From the NCBI RefSeq assembly GCF_900095135.1, contig NZ_LT605205.1:248001-312000 (forward strand): a stretch of 64,000 bases of DNA, read 5' to 3'. Within the stretch, counting starts at the first letter, position 1. Each line of letters starts with the position of its first letter. Source of the stretch: Proteiniphilum saccharofermentans. GTDB taxonomy: Bacteria; Bacteroidota; Bacteroidia; Bacteroidales; Dysgonomonadaceae. The translations under genes were made by a program, and so were the position numbers. The notes under the pieces were generated by a model. It did no database searches. It saw only the letters and a list, made by a program, of their open reading frames with translations, and was not told the origin of the DNA. Positions 43,587-53,722 of this stretch are shown here, piece after piece.

Positions 43587-45122
43587 TTATTTCAAAATCC
43601 ACATAATTTTGTTTATTTCATCATATCCGTCGTATTGACGGTTCAATGCCTCTTCCAGATTTTCCCTGTTATGACTTGCTTCACTTGCCGGGTAGAGCCA
43701 ACGCATGGGAATGCCATTTTTGTTGTTCTCATTCAGGCTGGTCTCCGGATTGACGGGGAATTCCGGGTATTCATTGCGGCGGTATTCAAAATAGCTGCTC
43801 TTCGGATCTTGCATGAATTGCAGGATATAACGCTGCATCCATATCTGTTTCAGTTGATCATCGAGCGTGGTTTTGAACGCCGCTTCACCGGTGAAATAGG
43901 CGTCGATATATTCCTGCGTGATTGGCATGCCATGCGCAGCGTTGCCGTTGGCTTGTGTCATTACATCGGTTAATGCAGCTTTCACTCCCGATTCATAATA
44001 GGTTTTGGCATCTCCGGATATCCATCCTTTCAGCACGGCTTCTGCCAGGATCAACTCCTGTTCGGCAAAAGTGATAAGCCTCAATGGTTCGGAAGCTTCT
44101 TCTTGCAGGTATCTTTTATTGATCAGTGAGTAGAGGTTGGCGCTGTGCCCTGCATTCATTTGGGCATACGCGATCTCTACGTCAACACCCCTGTATGCTG
44201 CCGGATCGGATGCTCCATATCCATCTGCAATAAGTGCTCCTGCCGGCTCGGCGAAATAATACATCCTTCTGTCATTCAGTAGCTTCAGGTTGTCTATCAT
44301 CAGGGAGCTGAGGATAGTCCGGCTGGTAAAAAGATCGTTCGTACCGGAAAGAGGATGCCTGTTTTGGGAAGAGTAGGCAAGCCCGTAAAATCCGGTGGAA
44401 GCATCCATAAGATTTCCCGCTGAAACAATTTCTGCGAACCGGGAACTCACATTGATACCGCCTATGGACTCCTTGTCGCTTACAGACATCAATACTTTAA
44501 GTGCAAAAGAGTTGACCGCTTTCCTCCATTTGACCGGATTACCGTTGTAAGGAGTGGGATCTCCCTGAAAAGTGGTTCCATTCGCAAAATATTGATCTGC
44601 CGCCCGGAGTTCGTCCAACACGCCTTTCAATACCTGCTCCTGCGGATCATATTTTACTTTGTAAATACCTTGTGCCCCTTGTCCGGCGTCACTATAAGGG
44701 ATATCTCCCATTTTCATGGTAAGCCGGTAGAAGGTATATGCTTTGGCGAAAGCGCCGAGGCCCTTGTAGGAATCCTCCATGATACCTCCTTCTGCATATT
44801 CAATCATCTTTTCAATATTGGGCAGTATGGTCATCGGGCCAAAATCACCTCCTCCGATTTTGTTGTACTGCTGATCCATTTGCCCTTCATTGGCGTATCC
44901 CACGTATTTGGGAAGCGCGTTATCTCCAATCATTACTTTGGCGTCTCTTCCGGAAAACCTGGTATAACGCAATATCACGTTGGTGGCCAATAGCGAAGCA
45001 CTGACCGTGGTCGTGTCATCGGGATTAGTATTTATTTCGTCAAAATTGTTACAGCCCAAAAGCAGTAATAATGACAAAATAGAAACTCCCGTGCGGGTTA
45101 TATATTTATTAAATCGTTTCAT
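43587..45122 (-). CDS. SusD-like nutrient-binding lipoprotein (SusD-like_2 type)
   Basis: 511 residues, lipoprotein signal (LSLLLLLGCNNFDE, Cys near residue 24). Belongs to the shorter SusD/RagB 'nutrient-binding' type: INTNPDDTT near the start, GLGAFAKAYTFYRLTMKMGDIPYSDAGQ, WRKAVNSFALKVLM, ILAEAVLKGW, and the C-terminal EYRRNEYPEFPVNPETSLN. Partner of the SusC encoded 33 nt upstream. Ligand inferred as beta-glucan from the GH16. Confidence 0.92.
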   Translation of the reverse strand: MKRFNKYITRTGVSILSLLLLLGCNNFDEINTNPDDTTTVSASLLATNVILRYTRFSGRDAKVMIGDNALPKYVGYANEGQMDQQYNKIGGGDFGPMTILPNIEKMIEYAEGGIMEDSYKGLGAFAKAYTFYRLTMKMGDIPYSDAGQGAQGIYKVKYDPQEQVLKGVLDELRAADQYFANGTTFQGDPTPYNGNPVKWRKAVNSFALKVLMSVSDKESIGGINVSSRFAEIVSAGNLMDASTGFYGLAYSSQNRHPLSGTNDLFTSRTILSSLMIDNLKLLNDRRMYYFAEPAGALIADGYGASDPAAYRGVDVEIAYAQMNAGHSANLYSLINKRYLQEEASEPLRLITFAEQELILAEAVLKGWISGDAKTYYESGVKAALTDVMTQANGNAAHGMPITQEYIDAYFTGEAAFKTTLDDQLKQIWMQRYILQFMQDPKSSYFEYRRNEYPEFPVNPETSLNENNKNGIPMRWLYPASEASHNRENLEEALNRQYDGYDEINKIMWILK

Positions 45123-45155
45123 ATACTGTTTCTTTAAAATATGGTTTATTGCTTA

Positions 45156-48100
45156 TTAAAATACCACTTTTAAGTTGAATCCTAAGTAACGGATCGAGGG
45201 ATCGCTGAAGTTCTCATAACCGCCATCGGGATCGGAGTATTTGAACTGCTTGGCCCACAGAAATACATTTTGCCCGATAGCCGATATGGACGCACTTTTT
45301 GCCCTGAACTTACTGCTTACATTTCTTGGTAAGTCGTATGTCAAAGAGATTTCCCTTAACTTGAAGAAGGTGGTCGAATAGGCATCCACCGGAGAGGGGG
45401 AGCCGCCCCACGCCGTACCCTTATGGTAGGCGTTCAGGTAACTTTGATAAGTTACCGCCACATCATTGGGAGCATAGACCCTTGTATCGCTGGTGATATT
45501 TCCGTAGGTATCATAAGTCGCTTCCCCGGATACGACCTTTACTCCCTGTCCGGTATAATTACCGGTCCCGGGATTGTTTGCATCGAGGAACCTTTCCGGT
45601 ACCACAGAATTGGGATGTGAACCGGCCCTCCACATATACATTTCAGTGGTAGTCTGCGCGATTCCGCCCACACGTCCGTCAAGTGCGATTCCGAGGGTGA
45701 AATCCTTGTACCGGAGAGAGGTTCCTATGCCCCAAATCCAATCGGGATCGGCATAGCCATACAGTGATGTGAAGGAGTTATATAACGGTAAACCGTTGTT
45801 GTGGATGATGTTTCCTTGCGGATCTCTCTGGTAGTCGTTCAATATATAATGATCCGCCCTTTTTCCTACGGCCACCCACGGTTTGTCGGTGGAATGCACC
45901 GAGTCGATCTGTGTATAATATCGGGCATATTTAGACCAGTTCAGTGCTACATCCCATTGAAGGTCTTTTGTTTTTACGGGAGTCACATTGGCCGCGATCT
46001 CCACACCTTTCCGGGTAATCTCTTCGTCAATATTGATAAAATTGGATGTATAACCCGAAGCAGGACTGATGGCTGCCGACCGGAGGAAATCATACATTCT
46101 CTTCTGATAGTAAGAGATGTCGAGCGAAGCCCTGTTATGGAAGACGTTGATGGCGGTCCCCACTTCAAATGTAGACGCCGATTCGGGACGTACATCTGTT
46201 CCTTTTATCGATGTCGGGAAGGCGGCGGAACTTAAATCACCCCACGCATTGGATGTGATGGAGTAGACTGAATTGATGGCATATATTCCGGCCGGTGTTT
46301 TGGATGAAGTCCACGATCCCCTTAATTTCCATAATGAAAGCCAGTTGTAATCAGCCAGCAGTTCCGAAGCGATGAAGCTACCCGAAACCGAAGGATAGAG
46401 GTATGAACGGGTCGATTCGGAGAGTGTCGAACTCCAGTCGTTACGCAATGTTGCTTCTGCATACACCATACTCTTCCATGAGAAACCTACTCTTCCGTAT
46501 AAACTGTTTACCTGTTGCCTGTAAATGACAGATCTCACAGCCGCCGGATTGACGGATGCTTTCAACGAATAGAAAGCGGGGATGGTCAACCCTCCCTGGG
46601 TGCGGGCTTCAATACCGTCATCCTGTCTGTAATAGATGGTTCCCCCGATAAAACTTTCAAGGCGGAAATCACCGAACGATTTATCGGCCGATATCAACAG
46701 GTCGTTATTCATACTATATCCTCTTCCGAGACCGGTATTGAATGATCCTCTCTGGGACTCTCCCCAAATCTCGGTTCCACCGTTTAACACTGTCGCACTC
46801 CCCGCACCCTGAAATGACCCTTTTGAAACGGTTATTTCCTTTTTATCGCTGTATATATCGAACCCGGTCCGTGCTGTTGCTTTGAGCCAATCGTTAAAGT
46901 TGTAGTCGATGGAAACAGACCCGTTAAAGATGTCCCTGTTGCTGCTGCGCGTCCTTTCGTATCTGTCGAAATAGGGATTGTTATTGCCGGCCGTGTAACT
47001 GTTGTTTTGTACCTCATTGGGAATGAGCCAATAGTCTTTGTATTGCCTTAAGTCCCAATCGGGAGCAGACCAAATGAGGAGCGAGTACATGGGATCATAA
47101 CCCGTATATCCGCTGAATCCGGTGTTGGGTGTGGACTGCTTATTGTAGGTCATCGATGCTGCCAGGAGGAACTTGTCGATTTTCATGTCACCGCCCAAAC
47201 CGAATGTCAGTTTGTTATAGATTGAATTAGGATATTGTCCCTTATTGTTGATCCATGTGGCAGATGTGCGGAAACTTCCGTATTCACCCTGTTGCGCGAT
47301 GCTGACGTTGTTATTCAGGATATACCCTGTTTCAAGGAAATTCCTGAAGTTATCCTTTCCGATAGGAAGATAGGGCATCGGTCTCATTGTTTTCGATACG
47401 GGATCCCATTGGATGACCTCCCGTCCGTCTAAAGGTGCGCCCCACGAACCGTCGCCGGTACGGACATATTCCGCTTTTCCCTCTGCATTGGTCCGAACGA
47501 CACGGCCGAAACTGGATTGTAACTCGGGAATAGCCAAATGGCCTGCAGCGAACATTGTGCCTGAATTGACCTGGACAGAAAGGCCGGTGGCGGATAATCC
47601 TTTTTTAGTGGTTACCATGATAGCTCCGCTTGACCCTCTATAACCATATAGGGCAGAGGCGGTAGCTCCTTTTAATACGCTGAGGCTCTCTATGTCGTCC
47701 GAAGGCACGTCACGTAATGTCATATTGGCGTAGGGTACACCGTCAATAACGAGGAGTGGCTCTTCCCCACGGATCTGGATAGAGGGAGCTTCCGCAAATT
47801 CGGTGCTGTTGCGGACAAGCAGGCCGGCTACCTTACCGGTTAACGAAGTTCCCACATCGACACCCTTTACCGTCTGTAAACCGTCTCCGGCAACCGACTG
47901 GACAGAATATCCCAATGCTTTCTCCTCCCGTTTGATACCGAGTGCGGTGACCACCACTTCGCTGAGCATGGCTGTATTTTCCTGCATCACCACATCGAAA
48001 GTGGTTCTGTCGCTTGTGTTGAGGATAACATCGCTATATCCGAGATAGCTGATTTTCAGCTTGGCATTACGTGTGACATTCAACGAGAAACCTCCGTCAT

Positions 48101-48569
48101 AGTCACTGACAGTCCCGTTACCGGAGACACCCTCCTCAATGATATTGGCACCGATAATTGGCTCACCGATCTCATCCAGAATCTTTCCTCTTACAGTCAC
48201 CCTGTTTTGCTGTGTTGTGACGGATGGCAGGTCCTGGCTGCTTCCGTCACCCTTTTTTACCAATACAATGATATTGTTTTCATCTTGCCTGTATTCGATA
48301 TCGGTGTCCGATAGTAATTGTTGCATAGCGGCATCGATGCTTGAATTGGTGAGCTGAAGGTTGATCCGTTTTTCCAGCCCGGCAAGGGATTCATTGTAAA
48401 AAAATTTGTAACTACTTACTTTTTCAACCTCTTTTAATGCCTCGCGTAGTGGTCTATTTTGCACATTCACGGTAATTTGTGCGAATAGCTGACCTGCTAC
48501 TATCCATAAGAGCAAAAGCATGGAGAGCTTTGCAAAAGGATGTTTCTTCAAAAATCGTCTTTTCCCCAT
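45156..48569 (-). CDS. SusC-like TonB-dependent transporter with STN signalling domain
   Basis: 1137 residues. Signal peptide, then an STN domain (about 33-105, ITVNVQNRPLREALKEVEKVSSYKF), a CarboxypepD_reg-like domain (about 122-205, VTVRGKILDEIGEPIIGANI), a plug (about 210-330) and the beta-barrel ending in hydrophobic LKVVF. The STN domain is the part that contacts a FecR-type anti-sigma factor, and both FecR and an ECF sigma gene lie immediately upstream on the same strand, so this is a trans-envelope-signalling transporter. Confidence 0.95.
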   Translation of the reverse strand: MGKRRFLKKHPFAKLSMLLLLWIVAGQLFAQITVNVQNRPLREALKEVEKVSSYKFFYNESLAGLEKRINLQLTNSSIDAAMQQLLSDTDIEYRQDENNIIVLVKKGDGSSQDLPSVTTQQNRVTVRGKILDEIGEPIIGANIIEEGVSGNGTVSDYDGGFSLNVTRNAKLKISYLGYSDVILNTSDRTTFDVVMQENTAMLSEVVVTALGIKREEKALGYSVQSVAGDGLQTVKGVDVGTSLTGKVAGLLVRNSTEFAEAPSIQIRGEEPLLVIDGVPYANMTLRDVPSDDIESLSVLKGATASALYGYRGSSGAIMVTTKKGLSATGLSVQVNSGTMFAAGHLAIPELQSSFGRVVRTNAEGKAEYVRTGDGSWGAPLDGREVIQWDPVSKTMRPMPYLPIGKDNFRNFLETGYILNNNVSIAQQGEYGSFRTSATWINNKGQYPNSIYNKLTFGLGGDMKIDKFLLAASMTYNKQSTPNTGFSGYTGYDPMYSLLIWSAPDWDLRQYKDYWLIPNEVQNNSYTAGNNNPYFDRYERTRSSNRDIFNGSVSIDYNFNDWLKATARTGFDIYSDKKEITVSKGSFQGAGSATVLNGGTEIWGESQRGSFNTGLGRGYSMNNDLLISADKSFGDFRLESFIGGTIYYRQDDGIEARTQGGLTIPAFYSLKASVNPAAVRSVIYRQQVNSLYGRVGFSWKSMVYAEATLRNDWSSTLSESTRSYLYPSVSGSFIASELLADYNWLSLWKLRGSWTSSKTPAGIYAINSVYSITSNAWGDLSSAAFPTSIKGTDVRPESASTFEVGTAINVFHNRASLDISYYQKRMYDFLRSAAISPASGYTSNFINIDEEITRKGVEIAANVTPVKTKDLQWDVALNWSKYARYYTQIDSVHSTDKPWVAVGKRADHYILNDYQRDPQGNIIHNNGLPLYNSFTSLYGYADPDWIWGIGTSLRYKDFTLGIALDGRVGGIAQTTTEMYMWRAGSHPNSVVPERFLDANNPGTGNYTGQGVKVVSGEATYDTYGNITSDTRVYAPNDVAVTYQSYLNAYHKGTAWGGSPSPVDAYSTTFFKLREISLTYDLPRNVSSKFRAKSASISAIGQNVFLWAKQFKYSDPDGGYENFSDPSIRYLGFNLKVVF

Positions 48570-48668
48570 AAATAAATAGATTTAATAAATATTGTTTTAG
48601 GTAGCCGGATAAAAATGGATGACCAATTCTTTACCCTGCTACTTAGAATACAAAAGAGTGAAATAAAA

Positions 48669-48685
48669 CCGCTAACCGATTAGCG
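48669..48685 (-). promoter_or_regulatory. Hairpin in the fecR-susC gap
   Basis: On the minus strand CGCTAA-TCGG-TTAGCG followed by GTTTTATTT, about 100 nt before the susC start. Either a weak terminator/attenuator or a processing site between regulators and transporter. No other feature recognised in 48570-48807. Confidence 0.45.
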
Positions 48686-48807
48686 TTTGTTAGGTTTTTT
48701 TAACGATAAAAATTCTGGTAATTATATTCAACTTAAATTTTGAAAGTCGTGTTATTACAACTAAAGCAGAGAACTATAGATATTTTGCGGGGCACCCATG
48801 GGCATTA

Positions 48808-49785
48808 TTACTTCTCGTAATATAGTTCAATAACAGTTCCGTTCATCTCGTAACGCATGGGGGAGGTTAACGAGAGGATATCCAAAGTATTGCGGATACT
48901 GCTTCCTCCCAATGTGCCGGAGAATCGTATGGGACGTAATTCTTCTGATACGAAACCAATTTCTACGTTGAACACACGGGCAAGGGTATTGGCTATTTCT
49001 TCAAACGAGCGGTTCTGGAAATAGAGGTTGCCGTTTTTCCATTCCACGAAATCGGAAGCATAGACTTTGTCGGTCGTGAGAGTGTGATTAGTTTTATCGT
49101 ATATTGCCCGTTCATTCTCTTCCAATATATATTCTTGTCCGTAGGCTGATACTTTCACCTTTCCTTCAAGTAAGACTGATGAGAAGAACTGTTCGGTATC
49201 ATAGGCGCTTACATTAAAAGCCGTTCCCAATGCCTGAATGTCCATTTCATTCGTTTTGACGGTAAACGGGTGTTTTTTATCTTTTGTCACTTCAAAATAG
49301 GCTTCACCGGTGAGATATACATTACGTTCTTTGCGGCTGAACGTTTCATTATAGGTGAGTGAAGATCCGGAGTTGAGCCAAACCCGGCTGCCATCGGCGA
49401 GCGTTATTTCCGCTTTTTCGCCCTTGCCGGCAGTAACGGTTACAGGAGTTCCGTTTCCTGCGATATTGCCGTTCATCAGGAAATATACAGAGAACGCAGA
49501 GATAAGAGGTAGGACAAAAATAGCAGCCCACCGCAGCGATCTTCTCCATATTGGTTGGGCGAAGAGTGGTTTCTTTTTGACAGGGATAAAGGTGCGGATG
49601 TGCTCATACATACGGTTCGACGTTTCTTCGTCCATCCCGGGATCGGCATTTCTCAAACCATCTTCCAGAATAGAATGGATCTGCCGGTCATGCCGGAGCA
49701 TTTCGGCAAGTAGTTGCTCTTCCGCTTCCGAAGCCTCGTTATGCAGGTATCTTTCAAAAAGCTCTATATGTTGATTCTTTCTCAT
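48808..49785 (-). CDS. FecR-family anti-sigma factor
   Basis: 325 residues: cytoplasmic N-terminal anti-sigma region (1-80, ELFERYLHNEASEAEEQLLAEML), one membrane helix (about 90-108, WAAIFVLPLISAFSVYFLM), periplasmic FecR domain (about 125-220, LADGSRVWLNSGSSLTYNETF) and the C-terminal DUF4974 domain (about 250-325). It holds the ECF sigma factor inactive until the substrate-loaded SusC signals through its STN domain. Confidence 0.95.
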   Translation of the reverse strand: MRKNQHIELFERYLHNEASEAEEQLLAEMLRHDRQIHSILEDGLRNADPGMDEETSNRMYEHIRTFIPVKKKPLFAQPIWRRSLRWAAIFVLPLISAFSVYFLMNGNIAGNGTPVTVTAGKGEKAEITLADGSRVWLNSGSSLTYNETFSRKERNVYLTGEAYFEVTKDKKHPFTVKTNEMDIQALGTAFNVSAYDTEQFFSSVLLEGKVKVSAYGQEYILEENERAIYDKTNHTLTTDKVYASDFVEWKNGNLYFQNRSFEEIANTLARVFNVEIGFVSEELRPIRFSGTLGGSSIRNTLDILSLTSPMRYEMNGTVIELYYEK

Positions 49786-49854
49786 TATCTCTTTTGTCTG
49801 TCTGTTTATAAATACAGTTTATAGTCGGTTTTCCACTAATCCGTCAATCATTAA

Positions 49855-50439
49855 TTATGTTAAATTGATGAAGAGCATCGATAAGAGGAATAGTTTGTCG
49901 TAATTTTTTTCGAACTGTTTCCGGATGAATTTTGTCGCCAGCGAAAGTTGTGTTTCGACGGTACTTACGGATATCTGCATGATTTCCGCGATCTCTTTTG
50001 TCGATAACTCTTTTTTCCTGCTCAAAATAAAGATTTTTTTGCGTGACGGGGGCAATTGTTCGATTAGCTCATCCACATAATCCTCGAGCCATTTGCGGTC
50101 GGTTTCTTTTTCGGTAGCGGTATCATAGGCGGGCTGTTCTTTCAATAGCAGTTGCTGATAGAGAAATTCTACTGTTTGGCGCTGGTATTTATTCATCAGC
50201 ATATTTTTCGCGATGGTTGAGAGATATGAAAGGATTGATCTTTCCGGTTCGATCTGTTCCCGCACTTCCCATAATTTGATGAAGGTGGATTGTACGATCT
50301 CTTCCGCCATGTAAGTATCCCCGCGTGAAATAGTCATGATGAAGTTGTAAAGCTTTCCGGAATATCGTCTGTAGATAGTCTCGAAAGCTTTGTCGGATCC
50401 GCCTTTTAGCGCATGCAGTTCCTTTACTTCATCAAACAT
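49855..50439 (-). CDS. ECF RNA polymerase sigma factor (Bacteroidales PUL type)
   Basis: 194 residues. Region 2 (about 20-85, AFETIYRRYSGKLYNFI, AEEIVQSTFIKLWEVRE) and region 4 (about 125-180, LIEQLPPSRKKIFILSR, STKEIAEIMQISVSTVETQLSLATKFI). Together with the FecR gene 69 nt downstream it forms the regulatory pair for the SusC-SusD-GH16 operon. Confidence 0.95.
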   Translation of the reverse strand: MFDEVKELHALKGGSDKAFETIYRRYSGKLYNFIMTISRGDTYMAEEIVQSTFIKLWEVREQIEPERSILSYLSTIAKNMLMNKYQRQTVEFLYQQLLLKEQPAYDTATEKETDRKWLEDYVDELIEQLPPSRKKIFILSRKKELSTKEIAEIMQISVSTVETQLSLATKFIRKQFEKNYDKLFLLSMLFINLT

Positions 50440-50465
50440 CTTTTTCAGCAGTTATCAATATTTTT

Positions 50466-50600
50466 TAATTGACGCCTCTCCCAATTCTCCCAATCCCCCA
50501 ATCTCCCCAGTCTCTCAGTCTCCTCGTTCTCCTCGTCTCCCCATCCCTCAATCAACAAATCAACAAATCATCACATCAACTAATCAACTAATCAACCTCA
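50466..50600. repeat. Pyrimidine-rich CTCCCAAT and ATCAACTA word repeats
   Basis: A block of CTCCCAAT/CTCCCCAGTCTC words (50466-50545) passes into CAACAAAT and ATCAACTA words (50548-50597), the last of which encode the final codons of the S9 peptidase. Inverted related words occur at 60126-60175 (TTGGGAAGCTGGGAGA) and 61097-61120. Confidence 0.8.
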
Positions 50601-53371
50601 TACCCCCACGTTTTACCCTTCTCCGTGGCGGGAACACCTTTTGTCATCCAGACAGGGACCGGCTCTCCTTTCAAATAATGATCGAAGAACTGTTGCAGGC
50701 GGATGGAAAGGTCTTTCGCATTGCGCCGTTCCCTGAGGTTGTGGGCTTCGTTGTTGTATTGCAGCATCCAGACGGGTTTTCCCAACCGGCGTAGCGCCAT
50801 AAAATATTCGATTCCCTGATACCATGGAACCGCTCCGTCTTTATCGTTGTGCATAATCAACAAAGGGGTATTGACTTTATCAGCATAAAAAACGGGAGAA
50901 TTTTCGATATAGAGATGTAATGAATCGATCATGGGAACCCCGATGCGGGATTGCGTCTGTTCGTACTGGAATTGGCGGCTCCTTCCCGATTCCCAGCGTA
51001 TCCCTCCGTAAGCGCTGGTCATATTCGCTACCGGGGCGCCTGCACCGGCTGCTTTGAACATATCGGTCCTTGTCACCAGATAGGCGACCTGGTATCCTCC
51101 CCAACTCTGCCCCTGTATGGCCATATTCTCCCTGTCTACCCAGTTGTTTTCGGCAAGTGCCTCTGCTCCTGCCACTACAGAATTGTAGGCATCCATACCC
51201 GGTTGCCCTGTTGTGTAGTGGATATCGGGTGTAAAGACAATATAGCCGCGACTCACGAAGAAGGGGATATTGATCGTGGACCGACTGGGAGCCGGGGTAA
51301 AATAGTTGTACAAGTTATCGGAATGCTGTTCATAAAAATAGATCATCACCGGATATTGCTTCGTCGGATCGAAATTTTCAGGTTTGTAGAGAATACCCTG
51401 ATGAGGAACACCGGTAAATGAGGTCCATGAGAAGAGTTCGGCTGTACCCCAGTTGTAATCACGCATTTGTGGATTGATATCAGTCAGTTTTCCGGTTGAT
51501 TGCCACAGGTTTTCAGTCACATGCAAGTCGGGTGAAGTATGGAAATTGCTTTTCTGGAACGCGTACACATCCTTATCTTTCGCTTTGGTGACGGATGAGA
51601 AAGTGAATCTGTCCATTACCCTTTTCTTTAGCGGATTGGACCCTTTTTGCGCGAGGGTGTAATAACCGGACTGTTTGGTTACCCGGTCGAAAGCGGAGAG
51701 TAAGAGCAGGTCGCCGGGTTCGATGAAGCGTTTCTCAGGATCGGTGTTTATATACCGGAAAGTGATGGAATCGTTCCGGCCCGCATGGCGGGTGATATTC
51801 TCCGGTTTTTTCTTTCCTTTGGGATCGATTTTCCAGATATCGAAAGCATCGTTGACAAAGATATACCCGTCATTCTCTCCCCAGGCGGCAATCCCGTAAG
51901 AGCCGGGAGTAAAAGGGATATCGTTCTTCTCATCCCAGAAGTTGACAGGGATATTTCCGGTAATATTTCTGATGGCTCCATCGTGGTTATCATGGACAAA
52001 CCATTGCTGTTCGGCGGCGTCCCACCAGTAAATAAAATTGCCTTGCGGTGAGATCATCGGCCTGCCGGAAAGAGGTGTGGCGACAATTTTTCGTTGCCCT
52101 GTTTGGAAATTCCATACCCATGTGTCATTTTTGGAAGATATATCCCATTGGGTTTCGAGTTGATAAGGTTCATTTGACCAGAGCAGGGCAAACCGGCCGT
52201 TCCCTTCATCCGAAATATTACAGAAAGGCATCTCCTCATTGGCGATAGGTGTAAAGTGGTTCGGTTGTCCGGGAAGGATTATTCCTGTGTATGTCCGGCG
52301 CTGCCTGTTTTTCAATTCTGCTAATTGTTGGGGTTGTATCAGCGGTTCCCGCCAGTGCCAGATATCGAGCGTTGCCATTTCGAAATCGACGATGGTGGTG
52401 TCTTTGGGTACCTGTTGCAGGGCAGCACCGAGGATAATCCGTTCTCCATTTTTACTGAATTTTGGAGCGGAGAATTCATTAAAAATCCATTTCCCGGGAA
52501 GTCCTGAAGCGTTTTTATCGGCAAGGATGACAGCCGAGTCGTTTCCATTCCGGAAATAGCGGACATCGAATACTTTCTGTTCGGTTTTTGATGTATCCCT
52601 TGTAGCAAGGTAGAGGAGTTGTTCCCCGTTTTCATCAAAGGAGAGTGATTTATATTCCGCATTTTCATTCGAGATACGTGTTGAGATATTCTTTTTCAAA
52701 TCATAGAAGAATACGCCGGGTGTGTCGGTAGAATCTTTTTTGTCGGGTTCGATAATGGCTGCCAGTGAGTTTCCGAACTTACTGAAGAGATACTCTTTTG
52801 CATTCGGTACGGTATCTTCCTGCTGTGTGGCAATGTTCCGGACCACGAGCAACTCTTTCGGTTTGTCCGATTTATTCTTTTTGACTGTCGTGTCGGCTTT
52901 TTGGGTAATAATGTAAGCAATATGTGAAATTTCCTTTTCTGAGGTTTTGAACGATTTTACTCCGGTTATTTTTTCAATATCGAAAGAATTATTACGGATT
53001 ATAACCAGCGAGTCTTCCGGCATTTCGTCCGCTTTTTTCTTTTTTATGCGTGCATCCCGTCTTTCGGCAAAAGGTGCTTTTATCAATCCTACTGTATATC
53101 TTCCATCGGGTGAAAGTGTGAACCTGTTTACCCCTTTCACTGTCAGCGACCGGCTGCTGTTCAGGTCGTGAAGAAAAAGAACGCTGTCTCCTTCCTGCGG
53201 ACTGATAATGGTGGCGGCAAAACGTCCGTCGTCACTCAGGGATATATTCTGTAGACTTTTCCAGTCGTCATATACCGAATGGTCAAGAGGTTTCTTCTGG
53301 GCAAATACCACCGTACTTATAAAGATAAAAAAGAGAAGATAACAGGGTTTCCGGAAAGATGTAAAATGCAT
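50588..53371 (-). CDS. Secreted S9-family serine peptidase (prolyl oligopeptidase type)
   Basis: 927 residues. Signal peptide (about 1-24, FISTVVFAQ), a long beta-propeller region (about 40-640) and an alpha/beta-hydrolase catalytic domain (about 660-910): Ser756 in QGQSWGGYQ, Asp in MHNDKDGAVPW (about 845), His877 in NNEAHNLRERR. Likely a periplasmic or surface dipeptidyl/acyl-peptidase-like enzyme for peptide use. The last two codons and the stop fall in an ATCAACTA repeat, so the extreme C-terminus is repeat-derived. Confidence 0.92.
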   Translation of the reverse strand: MHFTSFRKPCYLLFFIFISTVVFAQKKPLDHSVYDDWKSLQNISLSDDGRFAATIISPQEGDSVLFLHDLNSSRSLTVKGVNRFTLSPDGRYTVGLIKAPFAERRDARIKKKKADEMPEDSLVIIRNNSFDIEKITGVKSFKTSEKEISHIAYIITQKADTTVKKNKSDKPKELLVVRNIATQQEDTVPNAKEYLFSKFGNSLAAIIEPDKKDSTDTPGVFFYDLKKNISTRISNENAEYKSLSFDENGEQLLYLATRDTSKTEQKVFDVRYFRNGNDSAVILADKNASGLPGKWIFNEFSAPKFSKNGERIILGAALQQVPKDTTIVDFEMATLDIWHWREPLIQPQQLAELKNRQRRTYTGIILPGQPNHFTPIANEEMPFCNISDEGNGRFALLWSNEPYQLETQWDISSKNDTWVWNFQTGQRKIVATPLSGRPMISPQGNFIYWWDAAEQQWFVHDNHDGAIRNITGNIPVNFWDEKNDIPFTPGSYGIAAWGENDGYIFVNDAFDIWKIDPKGKKKPENITRHAGRNDSITFRYINTDPEKRFIEPGDLLLLSAFDRVTKQSGYYTLAQKGSNPLKKRVMDRFTFSSVTKAKDKDVYAFQKSNFHTSPDLHVTENLWQSTGKLTDINPQMRDYNWGTAELFSWTSFTGVPHQGILYKPENFDPTKQYPVMIYFYEQHSDNLYNYFTPAPSRSTINIPFFVSRGYIVFTPDIHYTTGQPGMDAYNSVVAGAEALAENNWVDRENMAIQGQSWGGYQVAYLVTRTDMFKAAGAGAPVANMTSAYGGIRWESGRSRQFQYEQTQSRIGVPMIDSLHLYIENSPVFYADKVNTPLLIMHNDKDGAVPWYQGIEYFMALRRLGKPVWMLQYNNEAHNLRERRNAKDLSIRLQQFFDHYLKGEPVPVWMTKGVPATEKGKTWGYEVD

Positions 53372-53722
53372 AAATTGATAGAAGTTAGAAGTTAAAACTC
53401 AGAAATTAGAAGTTAGAATAAGAAGTCGGAAGTGGAGAAGTCCAAGAAGTGAAGAATAAGAAAATTCATTTTTCACTTACAAAGTCTTGGTTCTTGGTCC
53501 TGAAATCTTGAATCTTGAATTTGAAATCTTGAATTTGAAATATACAGCGAAATTACAAGAAATCTTTGTTTTCCGCAAACTTTGAAATTATTGTTGCTTA
53601 ATTGTGCTATATTTTCTGGATATAAGATGTGTTTTGGCTTTTCTCCCATCTTTCATTATATTTGTAAAATATAGAGTGTGCTCCCTATCAAATGTTTCAT
53701 TTAATTAATAAACTGAATAATC
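53372..53722. other. Divergent 351-bp gap with two repeat blocks
   Basis: Holds GAAGTTAGAAGTT-type words (53380-53460), degenerate TCTTGAATCTTG words (53480-53545), then a clear rightward promoter at 53633-53664. No leftward promoter for the S9 gene was recognised. Confidence 0.75.
53633..53664 (+). promoter_or_regulatory. Promoter of the metallophosphoesterase gene
   Basis: TTTG (53633-53636), 20-nt spacer, TATATTTG (53657-53664): an almost perfect Bacteroidota promoter, about 58 nt before the start codon. Confidence 0.75.

Noticed and set aside
50390-50794. 134-codon plus-strand frame, serine/proline-rich
   Set aside because: It translates the CTCCCAAT repeat and antisense ends of two real genes; low complexity is an artefact.
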